64,000 bases of DNA, from NCBI RefSeq assembly GCF_900103975.1, contig NZ_FNIR01000016.1, positions 19,408 to 83,407 on the forward strand. The letters are read 5' to 3'. This stretch comes from Klenkia soli. GTDB taxonomy: Bacteria > Actinomycetota > Actinomycetes > Mycobacteriales > Geodermatophilaceae. How positions within the stretch are numbered: position 1 is the stretch's first letter; each line of letters begins with the position of its first letter. The position numbers and the translations under genes are program-made. The notes under the pieces were generated by a model. That model was not told the origin of the DNA, made no database searches, and was given only the letters and a program-made list of their open reading frames with translations. Below are positions 16,616 through 25,511 of the stretch, piece after piece.

Positions 16616-18509
16616 GGTTCTCCTCGGTGCGGTCGGCGCGGTCGGTGATGCGGGCGGCCCACTCGACCACCCGACGGGCGACGTCCTGCTCGGTGAGGCC
16701 GTGGTCGGTCAGCACCTCGGCGCGGCTGCCGTGCTCGAGGAACACCTGCGGCAGCCCGATGCAGCGGACCGGCACGTCGACCTCGGCGTCGCGCAGCGCG
16801 GCGGCCAGCGTCTCGCCCACCCCGCCCGAGCGGCCGCCGTCCTCCAGGGTCACGACCAGCCGGTGCTCGGCGCACATCGCCACCAGCTCGGGCGACGCCG
16901 GCAGCACCCACCGCGGGTCGACGACGGTGACCTCGATGCCCTGCTGCGCCGCGCGCTCGGCGGCGGCCAGCCCCGCGGGGACCAGCGAGCCGCAGGCCAC
17001 CAGCAGCACCTCCGCCGACCCCCGCCGCAGCACGTCGACCGGACCGACCCGCTCGAGAGCCGGCAGCGAGGGCAGCACCGCGCCCTTGGGGAAGCGCAGC
17101 ACGGTGGGCCCGTCGGTGACGGCGAGCGCCTCGCGCAGCGCCTCCTTCAGCGTCGCCTCGTCGCGGGGCATCGCCATGCGCAGACCCGGCACGACCGCGC
17201 AGATCGAGGTGTCCCACATGCCGTTGTGCGACGCACCGTCGGTGCCGGTCACCCCGGCCCGGTCCAGCACGACGGTGACCGGCTGGCGGTGCAGCGCGAC
17301 GTCCATCAGCAGCTGGTCGAAGGCCCGGTTGAGGAACGTGGAGTAGATCGCGACGACCGGGTGCAGCCCGGCCATCGCCAGGCCCGCGGCGGAGGTCAAC
17401 GCGTGCTGCTCGGCGATGCCGACGTCGAAGGTGCGGTCGGGGTAGCGCTCGGCGAAGGCGGCCAGCCCGGTGGGGTGCAGCATCGCCGCGGTGATCGCCA
17501 CGACGTCGGACCGCTCGGCGCCCACGGCCACCAGCTCGTCGGAGAACGCCGTCGTCCAGTCGCGCCCCGCCGAGGCCGGGCTGACGCCGGAGTCGGGGTC
17601 GAAGGCCCCCGTGGCGTGCCAGGCGTCGATCGTGTCGCTCTGCGCCGGCGCGTACCCGAAGCCCTTCGTGGTGACCGCGTGCACGATCACCGGGCCGCCG
17701 AACGCCCGCGCCCGGCGCAGCGCGGACTCCATGCCGGCGACGTCGTGGCCGTCGACCGGCCCGACGTACTTCATGCCGAGGTCCTCGAACATGCCCTGCG
17801 GGGACAGGACGTCCTTGAGGCCCTTCTTGATCGCGTGCAGCGCGTCGTAGAGCGCGGTGCCGACCACCGGCGCGCGCGAGACCGACTGCCGGACGGCGAG
17901 CAGCGCCTGCTCGTAGCCCGGCCGCAGCCGCAGGGTGGCCAGCGCGTCGGCCACGCCGCCGATGGTCGGTGAGTAGGAGCGGCCGTTGTCGTTGACCACG
18001 ATGACCACGGGGCGGTCCTGCGCCGCGGCGATGTTGTTCAGCGCCTCCCAGGCCATGCCGCCGGTGAGCGCGCCGTCGCCGATCACCGCGACCACCGGCC
18101 GGACGTCGCCGCGGACGGCGAAGGCCTTGGCCAGCCCGTCGGCGTAGGACAGCGAGGTGGACGCGTGGCTGTTCTCGACCCAGTCGTGCTCGCTCTCGGC
18201 CCGCGACGGGTAGCCGGAGAGGCCACCGCGCTGGCGCAGGCCGGGGAAGCCCGCCAGCCGGCCGGTGAGCAGCTTGTGCACGTAGGACTGGTGACCGGTG
18301 TCGAAGACCACCGGCTCGCGGGGGGAGTCGAAGACCCGGTGGATCGCGATGGTCAGCTCGACGGCGCCGAGGTTCGGGCCGAGGTGGCCCCCGGTCTTGG
18401 CCACGTTGCTCACCAGCGCGTCGCGGATCTCCGCGGCCAGCACCGGCAGCTGGTCGGGCGTCAGCGCCCGCAGATCGGCAGGCCCGGTGAGCGATCGGAG
18501 CAGTGACAC
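16602..18509 (-). CDS. dxs: 1-deoxy-D-xylulose-5-phosphate synthase
   Basis: A 635-residue thiamine-diphosphate enzyme that condenses pyruvate and glyceraldehyde 3-phosphate, the entry step of the MEP isoprenoid pathway. GTG 18509 gives the start [16 protein letters not shown]; readings extending to 18905 add unrelated sequence. Motifs are [11 protein letters not shown], the ThDP-binding [25 protein letters not shown], and [10 protein letters not shown] in the transketolase half. TACAGT lies 7 nt upstream of the start, so the mRNA is probably leaderless. Confidence 0.95.
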   Translation of the reverse strand: MSLLRSLTGPADLRALTPDQLPVLAAEIRDALVSNVAKTGGHLGPNLGAVELTIAIHRVFDSPREPVVFDTGHQSYVHKLLTGRLAGFPGLRQRGGLSGYPSRAESEHDWVENSHASTSLSYADGLAKAFAVRGDVRPVVAVIGDGALTGGMAWEALNNIAAAQDRPVVIVVNDNGRSYSPTIGGVADALATLRLRPGYEQALLAVRQSVSRAPVVGTALYDALHAIKKGLKDVLSPQGMFEDLGMKYVGPVDGHDVAGMESALRRARAFGGPVIVHAVTTKGFGYAPAQSDTIDAWHATGAFDPDSGVSPASAGRDWTTAFSDELVAVGAERSDVVAITAAMLHPTGLAAFAERYPDRTFDVGIAEQHALTSAAGLAMAGLHPVVAIYSTFLNRAFDQLLMDVALHRQPVTVVLDRAGVTGTDGASHNGMWDTSICAVVPGLRMAMPRDEATLKEALREALAVTDGPTVLRFPKGAVLPSLPALERVGPVDVLRRGSAEVLLVACGSLVPAGLAAAERAAQQGIEVTVVDPRWVLPASPELVAMCAEHRLVVTLEDGGRSGGVGETLAAALRDAEVDVPVRCIGLPQVFLEHGSRAEVLTDHGLTEQDVARRVVEWAARITDRADRTEENRADR

Positions 18510-18516
18510 GGCCCCG

Positions 18517-18522
18517 ACTGTA
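18517..18522 (-). promoter_or_regulatory. -10 element, leaderless dxs
   Basis: TACAGT on the minus strand, ending 7 nt before GTG 18509, with no Shine-Dalgarno between. Confidence 0.55.
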
Positions 18523-18559
18523 ACCGCGCCACCGCCGCGGGCCCGGGCCAGCGGCGGGG

Positions 18560-19054
18560 TCACAGCCTGGGCGCCCAGCGCTCGCCCCGCAGCGCCCCGC
18601 CCACCAACCCGACGGCGCGGGCGGCCGCGGCCAGCCGGGTGCCCTCGCGCTCGTAGGCCGCCATCGCCGCCTCCATGGCCTCGGGCGGCAGCTCGTCGGC
18701 CAGCTCCACGCGCACCGTGCGCCACCCCGCCCGGGCGGCCTCCAGCCCGGCGGCGACGTGGTCGGCGGCGAACCTGGCCAGCAGCACCGGGTACCGCCGC
18801 AGCACCTCGTGCGTGCGGTACTCCGGCGGCACCAGGTCGTAGAGCCAGGCGACGGCGGTGCGCTCCCAGTCGGGTGCCCCGGGCGGGCGGACCTCCTCGG
18901 GCCACCCCGCCGGCGCGGTGCCGTCGCGGCCGGGTCCTGCCGTGCCGTCGCGGCCGGGTCCTGCCGTGCCGTCGCGGCCGGGTCCTGCCGTGCCGTCGCG
19001 GCCGGGCGACGCGGGGGTGGGCACCTCAGCGAGTCTGCCCCGCGGGTACGACAT
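18560..19054 (-). CDS. Hypothetical protein with 8-residue tandem repeats
   Basis: A protein of up to 164 residues. The N-terminal part holds about four copies of GPGRDGTA, then a helical domain (about 55-164: [40 protein letters not shown]). The helical part looks like a conserved actinobacterial protein of unknown function. ATG 19054 overlaps the preceding gene by 29 nt; GTG 19024, directly after that gene's stop, is an equally good start. It is the last gene of the leftward operon that begins at 23541. Confidence 0.65.
   Translation of the reverse strand: MSYPRGRLAEVPTPASPGRDGTAGPGRDGTAGPGRDGTAGPGRDGTAPAGWPEEVRPPGAPDWERTAVAWLYDLVPPEYRTHEVLRRYPVLLARFAADHVAAGLEAARAGWRTVRVELADELPPEAMEAAMAAYEREGTRLAAAARAVGLVGGALRGERWAPRL
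18918..19006. repeat. 24-bp in-frame tandem repeat
   Basis: Three identical 24-bp units (18918-18941, 18942-18965, 18966-18989) and a 17-bp partial fourth (18990-19006). Each begins GTGCCGTCGCGGCCGGGTCC on the + strand and encodes GPGRDGTA on the minus strand. Identity between copies suggests recent or unstable copy number. Confidence 0.9.
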
Positions 19055-19718
19055 CGGCGGGGTCGAGCAGGGCCTCGCGCAGCGCCCGCCCGACGGCGAC
19101 GGAGGCCTCCTCGGTGGGGTGGACGCCGTCCAGGGTGGCGCCGTCCCGGTAGTCGCCGTCGTCGTCGCGGATCCCGCCCATCGGGTCGACGTACTGCCAG
19201 CCCTCCTCGTCGGCGAGCCGGGCGAGGGCGTCGTCCATGGCCAGGGTCTCGGCCCCGAGGCCGTCCTCCGGGGCGACGGCGGACAGCACCACCCGCGGGA
19301 TGCCGACCGCGTCGGCGATCTGCACCAGCTGGTCCAGCACCTGCTGGGTCGGCACGTCCCAGTCGATGTCGTTGTTGCCGGCCATCAGCACCAGGACGTC
19401 GGCGTCGGCCGGCGGCTCGGCCGCGACGCCGGCCAGCATGTCCTCGGTGGTGGCTCCGGCGTGCGCCCAGCCACCCAGGACGTGCACGCCCTGGCCGGTC
19501 GCCCACCACGTCCAGGAGTCGCGGGCGAGCACCCCGGCGTCGAAGTCGGGGCAGCTCATCTCGGTGATCGAGTCACCCACGACCACCACGCGCAACGGGT
19601 CGGCGGTGGGCGCCGCCGGGGCGACCGCGGCCGCCGACCGCGCCACCGGGACGGCGCACCCCGCGAGGACGAGCACCGCCCCGACCAGCCCACCGGCGGC
19701 CGCCGCCCGCCCCCTCAC
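19026..19718 (-). CDS. SGNH/GDSL-type hydrolase lipoprotein
   Basis: A 230-residue exported hydrolase. GTG 19718 overlaps the upstream stop by 4 nt. The N-terminus gives a signal peptide with lipobox VLAGC at Cys21, then the SGNH block I serine in VVVGDSITEMS, the block III asparagine in LMAGNNDID and the block V Asp/His in DGVHPTEEA. Such enzymes are esterases, lipases or deacetylases acting on lipids or cell-wall glycans. Its operon with an aminoacyl-phospholipid synthase and a second esterase suggests envelope lipid work. Confidence 0.85.
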   Translation of the reverse strand: MRGRAAAAGGLVGAVLVLAGCAVPVARSAAAVAPAAPTADPLRVVVVGDSITEMSCPDFDAGVLARDSWTWWATGQGVHVLGGWAHAGATTEDMLAGVAAEPPADADVLVLMAGNNDIDWDVPTQQVLDQLVQIADAVGIPRVVLSAVAPEDGLGAETLAMDDALARLADEEGWQYVDPMGGIRDDDGDYRDGATLDGVHPTEEASVAVGRALREALLDPADVVPAGQTR

Positions 19719-22240
19719 CGGGCGCCCGAGCCGACCAGCTCGGACGGGGACGACGCCGGGCCGCCCGCGGCGACCGGCCGCCGCGGGCGGCGACCCACCA
19801 GCACCGCCCGGCCCAGGCGCAGCGCCTGGGCCGGCGACAGGTGCGGCAGGTAGGCCTGCGAGACCGCCCGGGCGATCCGCGGCAGGTCGGCGGTGTCCAG
19901 GTGGACCAGCCACAGCGGCCGGTGCCGCGGCTGGAACTTGGCCTTGAACGACAGCAGGGACCGGAAGCCGTACACCGGCTCCATCAACCGACCCGTGGCC
20001 TCGAGGAGGCGGGCCAGGGCGTCGTCCTCGCCGCCGCCGGCCGGGAAGGCCAGCGGAGCACCGGACAGGCTCACGAACTCGGCCCTCTCCTCCTGGAAGG
20101 TCAGCGCCGCGGTGCCGACCAGGAACTCCATGGTGCCCGGTGGGCACCCGGGGCTGCGCCGCATGAGGTCCAGTGTCCACCCGACCCGGACGCCGTCCCG
20201 GCTGGCCGGCAGCCAGCTGGTGATCCCGTGGACCCGGCCGTCGGGTCCGACCGAGAGCAGGCAGCGGACGTCGGGGTCCTCGAGCTCGTCGAGCCCGCCC
20301 AGGGTGAACCCCATCTCGGGCAGGCCCTTGCCGGCCAACCACTCCTCCGAGGAGCGGGCCACCTGCTCGCGCAGGGCCAGCGGCGCCTCCGCCCAGCGCA
20401 GCCACACCGCCTGCACGCCGTCCCGCGCGGCGCGGTTGACCGCCGTCCGCACGTCCTGCCACTTCTTGCCGGTGAAGGCCAGCTGCCCCAGCGGCAGCCA
20501 GGTCTCGCTGGCCACCTGGACCCGCCGGGCACCGGGCAGGGCCTCGACCACCCCGTCGGTCACCGAGTACCAGCACGGCGTCCAGCCGCGGGCCAGGCAC
20601 CAGGTGGTGAACTCCGGGACCGCCCGCGCGCGGGCGTCGGGGGCACCGACCGGGTCACCGGTGGTCAGCGCGACCCCGCCGACCACGCGGAAGGCGACGA
20701 CGGCCTGCCCGTCCTCGGTGAACCACCAGCGGTTGCCGACCCAGGTGGTCATGAACGACAGCGCCCCGTCGCCGTGCCGGTCGACCAGGGCGCGGGCCCG
20801 GGCGGCGTCCCCGCTGGGCACGGCCGGCCGGACGACGATCCAGGCCGACCCCACCAGGACCACCCAGCAGGCCACGCCGGTCCAGTTGGCGAGCACCCGC
20901 GCGGCACCGTGCAGCGGCGCGAGCTCCGGCAGGACCTCGCCCAGCCAGCCCGGGGGCAGCATGCGGGCGGGCAGGTCCAGCAGCAGCCGGCCCACGGTGG
21001 GCGGCCGGGACCACTCGCCCCGCAGCAGCAGCCCTGCCCCGACGTAGGCCAGCACCACGACCCCGAGGCCGCCGCCGGCCAGCCCGGCCCAGCGCCGAGC
21101 CGTGCCCGGTGCCGCGGGCACCGGGAACCGGTTCCGGGTCAGCAGCAGCAGGACCAGCACCGTCACCGGGGCGGCCACCGGCGCCCACACGGCCACGACC
21201 GGCAGCCCGCCCCGCGGGGTGCCGAGGGTGGTCAGGGCCGCCTGGGGGTCCTGCAGCACGGCGGCGACGACCACCGCGCCGACCACCGCGAGCACCCCGG
21301 AGTACACGACGGCACCGACCCAGGCAGCTCGCCGACCACGGCGGAGACCCTCGGCGAGCACCAGCTGCACCAGCACCGGCAGCGCCGAGAGCAGGGTGGG
21401 CCCCAGGCCCGCCAGGTGGGAACGGCCCAGCAGCACCCGGCAGTCGTCGAGCTGCGTCCCCTTGCCGCAGAGGGTGCTCAGGGTGCCGGCGTCGGGTGCC
21501 CCCGAGACGAACAGGTGCGACAGGACCGACCACGGACCGGTGGACGTCCGCGCCAACGCCGCCACCAGCGGCCCGATCGCCGCCGCGGCGACCACCAGGG
21601 CGACCAGGGCCCGGGACTCGCGCCGGCTGACCGGCCCCCGCTCGACGTGCCGGCCGCGCAGGCGCACGGCCAGCTCGCCGGCCAGCAGGCCGACCACCCA
21701 CCCCGCCAGCCGGTGCACGTCGCCCCCGGTGCCGCCGTAGAGCACCAGCATGACCAGCCCGACGCCGAGCACCACCCGGACCCGGCGGCGCACCAGCGGC
21801 GTCGCGACGGCCGAGGCCGCCGCGACCGTCGCGAGGACCCCGGGCAGCGGGCCGACCACCAGCGCGCCCGCCAGCCGCAGGCCCCAGCGGTCCCCGGTGG
21901 TGGCCAGCAGCGCCGACGCCCCGGCACCGAGCAGACCGGCAGCCACCTGGCCCAGGACCAGCGCAGGTGCGGTCCGGCGACTGCCCCACCGGTGCTCCAC
22001 CGGACCGAGCAGGGCCGCGATCAGCAGCAGCGTGACCAGGGTCCCGGCGGGGGTGGCCACCGACAGGGCCGAGGCCGGCAGCGTCCACCAGCGCCCCGCC
22101 GCCAGCGCGTGCGCACCGGTGCCCAGCGTGCGGTCGGTGCCCCAGGAGGCGCCGACGGCGACGACGACCACGAGGACGGCGGTCACCGGCACCCGGCGCA
22201 GCAGGGCCACGAACCGCCCGGTGACCTGGGCGGGGTTCAC
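19715..22240 (-). CDS. Aminoacyl-PG synthase-like protein, rhomboid-like front
   Basis: An 841-residue membrane protein. The C-terminal half (about 510-830) is the DUF2156/MprF-type acyltransferase that moves an amino acid from aminoacyl-tRNA to phosphatidylglycerol: GDGALSFMTTW, FRVVGGVALTTGDPVG, FTGKKWQDVRTAVNRA, LDLMRRSPG and YGFRSLLSFKAKFQPR are typical. The front half has about a dozen membrane segments. Its first six resemble a rhomboid fold (AGRWWTLPASAL, GPVEHRWG, DVHRLAGWVVGLLAG with His176), but the catalytic GxSG is replaced by GPLPG (130-134). The start GTG 22240 overlaps the esterase stop by 4 nt. The amino acid specificity cannot be read. Confidence 0.82.
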   Translation of the reverse strand: MNPAQVTGRFVALLRRVPVTAVLVVVVAVGASWGTDRTLGTGAHALAAGRWWTLPASALSVATPAGTLVTLLLIAALLGPVEHRWGSRRTAPALVLGQVAAGLLGAGASALLATTGDRWGLRLAGALVVGPLPGVLATVAAASAVATPLVRRRVRVVLGVGLVMLVLYGGTGGDVHRLAGWVVGLLAGELAVRLRGRHVERGPVSRRESRALVALVVAAAAIGPLVAALARTSTGPWSVLSHLFVSGAPDAGTLSTLCGKGTQLDDCRVLLGRSHLAGLGPTLLSALPVLVQLVLAEGLRRGRRAAWVGAVVYSGVLAVVGAVVVAAVLQDPQAALTTLGTPRGGLPVVAVWAPVAAPVTVLVLLLLTRNRFPVPAAPGTARRWAGLAGGGLGVVVLAYVGAGLLLRGEWSRPPTVGRLLLDLPARMLPPGWLGEVLPELAPLHGAARVLANWTGVACWVVLVGSAWIVVRPAVPSGDAARARALVDRHGDGALSFMTTWVGNRWWFTEDGQAVVAFRVVGGVALTTGDPVGAPDARARAVPEFTTWCLARGWTPCWYSVTDGVVEALPGARRVQVASETWLPLGQLAFTGKKWQDVRTAVNRAARDGVQAVWLRWAEAPLALREQVARSSEEWLAGKGLPEMGFTLGGLDELEDPDVRCLLSVGPDGRVHGITSWLPASRDGVRVGWTLDLMRRSPGCPPGTMEFLVGTAALTFQEERAEFVSLSGAPLAFPAGGGEDDALARLLEATGRLMEPVYGFRSLLSFKAKFQPRHRPLWLVHLDTADLPRIARAVSQAYLPHLSPAQALRLGRAVLVGRRPRRPVAAGGPASSPSELVGSGAR

Positions 22241-23541
22241 GAGGGGAGCCCCAGCTGCTGGGCCAGCCACGGGAGCGCGCCCTCGAGGCCGGGGCCCCAG
22301 ACCTCCCAGGAGTGGCCGCCCGGCAGCGCGGTGCTGACCACCGTCGCCCCGGCCTTCTTCAGCGCCGCGGCGACCTCCTCCGCCTGCGGCCGGTACTGGT
22401 CGTCGCCCCGGCCCACCACCAGGTAGGCGTGCAGGTCCGGGTACTGGCGGGCGGCCAGGAGGTGCAGCGGGTCGACGGCGTCGAAGGCGGCCTCGTTCCC
22501 GCCGAAGGTGGCCTGCAGCGTGTCGGCGGTGCTGCCCAGGGTGGGCGCGCGCTGGCCCGATGCGTCGAAGATCGTCGGGAAGAGGTCGGGGTGGTTGGTG
22601 GCCAGCTGGAGGGCGCAGGTGCCCCCGTAGGAGAAGCCGCCGACCGCCCAGTGCGCGTGGTCGGTGTCCACCTGGAGGTTCGCGCCGATCCAGGCCGGCA
22701 CGTCCACCGACAGGTACGTGTCGGCCTTGCCCAGCGCGGAGTCCATGCACAGCGGGTTGCTGCCCTCCCCGCCCAGGTCGTCGGGCATGACCACCACCGG
22801 GGCGAGGCCGTGGTGCTCCGCCGCCCAGTCGTCGAGGCGGTGCGCCAGCTGGCCGCCGTCGATCCAGTCCCGCGGGCTGCCCGGCTGACCGCCCAGCAGC
22901 ACCAGGACGGGCAGCGCGGGCCGGTTCGAGCTCAGGTAGGCCGGCGGCAGGTAGACCCAGGCCGGTCGCGCGGGGAAGCCCGACGCGGTCGCCGGGATGG
23001 TCACCTGCGTCAGCGCGCCGGTGTCGGGCATCCCGGCCGGCGGCGTCCAGTCGGCCAGCGAGGTGGAGGACACGGCGTCGGTGGTGAGGACGTCGGCGGC
23101 GTCGACCTGGTCGTAGGGCGGCAGCTGCAGCGCGGCGGCCACCGTCGGGTACGGCTGGTAGACGGCGTTGACGTTGTTGGCCGCGCCGAGCACCACCCCG
23201 ACCAGGGCCAGCGCGATCAGCGCCCGCCGCCACCACCGGGCCCGGGCCCAGCCGGCCACCGCGAGGGTGATCCCGAGCAGCCCCAGCCCGATCCACAGCG
23301 GCACCACCCACGGCAGCCCGTCGGGGAAGGGCTTGGCCACGACCAGCACGACCTGGGCGATGCCCAGCAGCACCGCGGCGACCAGCACCGCGACCGGGAC
23401 GCGCCGGGTGAACCAGCGCCGGTCCCGGTGGGCGACCAGCAGCGCGGCGAGGCCCACGAACAGGACCACGACCAACGTGACGTACAGGGCCCCGGAGACC
23501 AGGTGCAGTCCGATGAACCAGCGCCACAGGTGGCTGAGCAC
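22237..23541 (-). CDS. Membrane-anchored esterase (PF00756-like)
   Basis: A 434-residue protein with four predicted membrane segments in the first about 125 residues, followed by an exported alpha/beta-hydrolase domain of the esterase D/mycolyltransferase type. The nucleophile is the serine in GFSYGG, a conserved stretch is VVVMPDDLGG, and the histidine is in LPGGHSWEVW. GTG 23541 is preceded by GAGGAGG with a 5-nt spacer. It is the first gene of the operon. In some Gram-positive bacteria a membrane esterase next to the synthase hydrolyses aminoacyl-phosphatidylglycerol; this gene may do the same, by inference. Confidence 0.82.
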   Translation of the reverse strand: MLSHLWRWFIGLHLVSGALYVTLVVVLFVGLAALLVAHRDRRWFTRRVPVAVLVAAVLLGIAQVVLVVAKPFPDGLPWVVPLWIGLGLLGITLAVAGWARARWWRRALIALALVGVVLGAANNVNAVYQPYPTVAAALQLPPYDQVDAADVLTTDAVSSTSLADWTPPAGMPDTGALTQVTIPATASGFPARPAWVYLPPAYLSSNRPALPVLVLLGGQPGSPRDWIDGGQLAHRLDDWAAEHHGLAPVVVMPDDLGGEGSNPLCMDSALGKADTYLSVDVPAWIGANLQVDTDHAHWAVGGFSYGGTCALQLATNHPDLFPTIFDASGQRAPTLGSTADTLQATFGGNEAAFDAVDPLHLLAARQYPDLHAYLVVGRGDDQYRPQAEEVAAALKKAGATVVSTALPGGHSWEVWGPGLEGALPWLAQQLGLPS

Positions 23542-23702
23542 GATGTCCTCCTCGATCGACAGGAGCACCGTCCAGGTGTCCGCTGGAGGGAACCGGGAGA
23601 TCAGCTGTGAGCCGCCTGCACACCGTGCGGACAGCCGACCGACGGGAGGTCCACAGCCGGCCGGGAGCCGGCTGCCAGCCACCGGCCTCACAGTGCACAG
23701 CC

Positions 23703-25511
23703 GTGACGTTGCTGCACGCCCACGACCCGGCGACCGCCCCGGCCCCCGCCGCGGCCGGTCCCCGCCGCCGCCCACGACCGGACCAGCTGGCCCTGGCCGC
23801 GCTGCTGGCCGGCACGACCGCGCTGTACACGGTCGGCCTCCCCCGGTCCGGCTGGGGCAACGCCTTCTACGCCGGCGCCGCCCAGGCCGGGGCGCAGAGC
23901 TGGTCGGCCTGGTTCTTCGGCGCCTCGGACGCCCCGGGCGCCGTGACGGTGGACAAGCCCCCGGCCGCGCTGTGGGTCATGGGTCTGTCGGTGCGGCTGT
24001 TCGGCCTGTCGAGCTGGTCCGTGCTGGTGCCCCAGGCGCTGATGGGCGTGCTCGCCGTCGCCGTCCTCGCCGCGGCGGTGCGGCGGGTGCTGGGCCCGTG
24101 GGCCGGGGTGCTGGCCGGGCTGCTGCTGGCGGTCACACCCGTGGCCACGCTGATGTTCCGGTACGACAACCCCGACGCGCTGCTGACCCTGCTGTGCGTG
24201 CTGGCCGCGTGGGCCGTGGGCCGCGCGCTCGAGGACGGCCGGACCCGGTGGCTGCTGCTGGCCGGCACCGTCGTCGGGCTGGCCTTCCTGACCAAGTCGC
24301 TGCAGGCCTTCCTGGTGCTGCCGGGCCTGGCGGGGGCCTACCTGGTGGCCGGGCCGCCGCGGCTGCGGCGCCGGGTCGGCCAGCTGCTGGCCGCCGGGGT
24401 GGCGCTGGTCGTGACCGCCGGGTGGTGGGTGCTGGCCGTCTCCCTGGTCCCCCGCGGCGACCGGCCGTGGGTCGGCGGCACCACCGACGACAACCCGCTG
24501 AGCCTGGCCCTGGGCTACAACGGGCTGGGGCGGCTCAGCGGCGACGAGGCCGCCGGCGGGGGCGGCATGCACCAGAGCTCCTCGAGCATCTGGCGGCTGG
24601 TCGGGTCCGGCGGGGACGAGTCGGGCTGGCTGCTGCCGGTGGCGGCGCTGGCCCTGGTGGCCGGGCTGGTCGTCACCGCGCGCGCCGCACGGACCGACCG
24701 GGTGCGCGGCGCCCTGCTGGTGTGGGGCGGCTGGCTGGTCGTCGCCGCCGGCGTGCTGAGCGTCATGAAGGGCATCGAGCACAGCTACTACGCGGTGCAG
24801 CTGGCCCCGGCCATCGCCGCCGTGGTCGCGATCGGCGGCACCGTGCTCTGGCGGGCCGGGCCGGTCGGCCGTCGCGTGCTGGGCGCCGGTCTCGTCGTCG
24901 CGACCGCGTGGAGCGCCGCCGTGGCGGTCGTGCACTGGCACCGGCCCGCCGCGGCCGCCGTCCTCTCCGGTGTCCTGCTGGCCCTGGTCGCCGCGGCGCT
25001 GGTGGCCCTCCGCCGGGGTGGGCGGCGCCGGTTCCTGACCGCTGCGGTGCTGGCCGTCGTCCTCGGTCCGGCGCTGTGGTCGGTCAGCACGGCCGCCGGG
25101 GTCCACGAGAGCAGCAACGTCTACGCCGACCCGCCGCCGCTGACCGCCCGGGGGTGGCTGGAGGGCCGGCCCGACGGTCCCGGTGTCACGCAGACCGCGC
25201 TGCACGACATCCGGGACGGCGCCGCCGGCTACACCTGGGCGGCCGCCACCACCGGGCACCACGGAGCGGGCATCCAGCTGGCCACCGGCGTGCCGGTCAT
25301 GGACATCGGCGGCTTCTCCGGCCAGGACCCCACCCTCACCCTGGCGCAGTTCCGGGCCGACGTCGCCGCGCACCGGATCCACTTCTACGTCGACGGCCTC
25401 GGCGGTGGCCCCGACGCCTCCCGCATCCGCGACTGGGTGCGGGCCCACGGCACGCCGGTCCCCGCCGGCGACACGAAGCTCTGGGACCTGTCGGACCTGG
25501 CGCGGAGCTAG
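23703..25511 (+). CDS. GT39/ArnT-like membrane glycosyltransferase
   Basis: A 602-residue multi-pass protein of the ArnT/PMT type, which transfers sugars from polyprenyl phosphates outside the membrane. The first extracellular loop holds SGWGNAFYAGAAQAG and VDKPPAALWVMG, and FRYDNPDALLTLL follows; these are characteristic of this actinobacterial group. After about 10 membrane segments a soluble C-terminal domain (about 470-602) includes YTWAAATTG and DIGGFSGQDPTLTL. GTG 23703 is the preferred start; an in-frame ATG-type start at 23607 would add a Cys/Arg-rich leader. Its stop shares CTAG with the convergent gene. Confidence 0.85.
   Translation: MTLLHAHDPATAPAPAAAGPRRRPRPDQLALAALLAGTTALYTVGLPRSGWGNAFYAGAAQAGAQSWSAWFFGASDAPGAVTVDKPPAALWVMGLSVRLFGLSSWSVLVPQALMGVLAVAVLAAAVRRVLGPWAGVLAGLLLAVTPVATLMFRYDNPDALLTLLCVLAAWAVGRALEDGRTRWLLLAGTVVGLAFLTKSLQAFLVLPGLAGAYLVAGPPRLRRRVGQLLAAGVALVVTAGWWVLAVSLVPRGDRPWVGGTTDDNPLSLALGYNGLGRLSGDEAAGGGGMHQSSSSIWRLVGSGGDESGWLLPVAALALVAGLVVTARAARTDRVRGALLVWGGWLVVAAGVLSVMKGIEHSYYAVQLAPAIAAVVAIGGTVLWRAGPVGRRVLGAGLVVATAWSAAVAVVHWHRPAAAAVLSGVLLALVAAALVALRRGGRRRFLTAAVLAVVLGPALWSVSTAAGVHESSNVYADPPPLTARGWLEGRPDGPGVTQTALHDIRDGAAGYTWAAATTGHHGAGIQLATGVPVMDIGGFSGQDPTLTLAQFRADVAAHRIHFYVDGLGGGPDASRIRDWVRAHGTPVPAGDTKLWDLSDLARS

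Noticed and set aside
18918..19006. Direct repeats resembling a small CRISPR array
   Set aside because: The units are contiguous without spacers, in frame with a protein and not partly palindromic; no cas genes are near.
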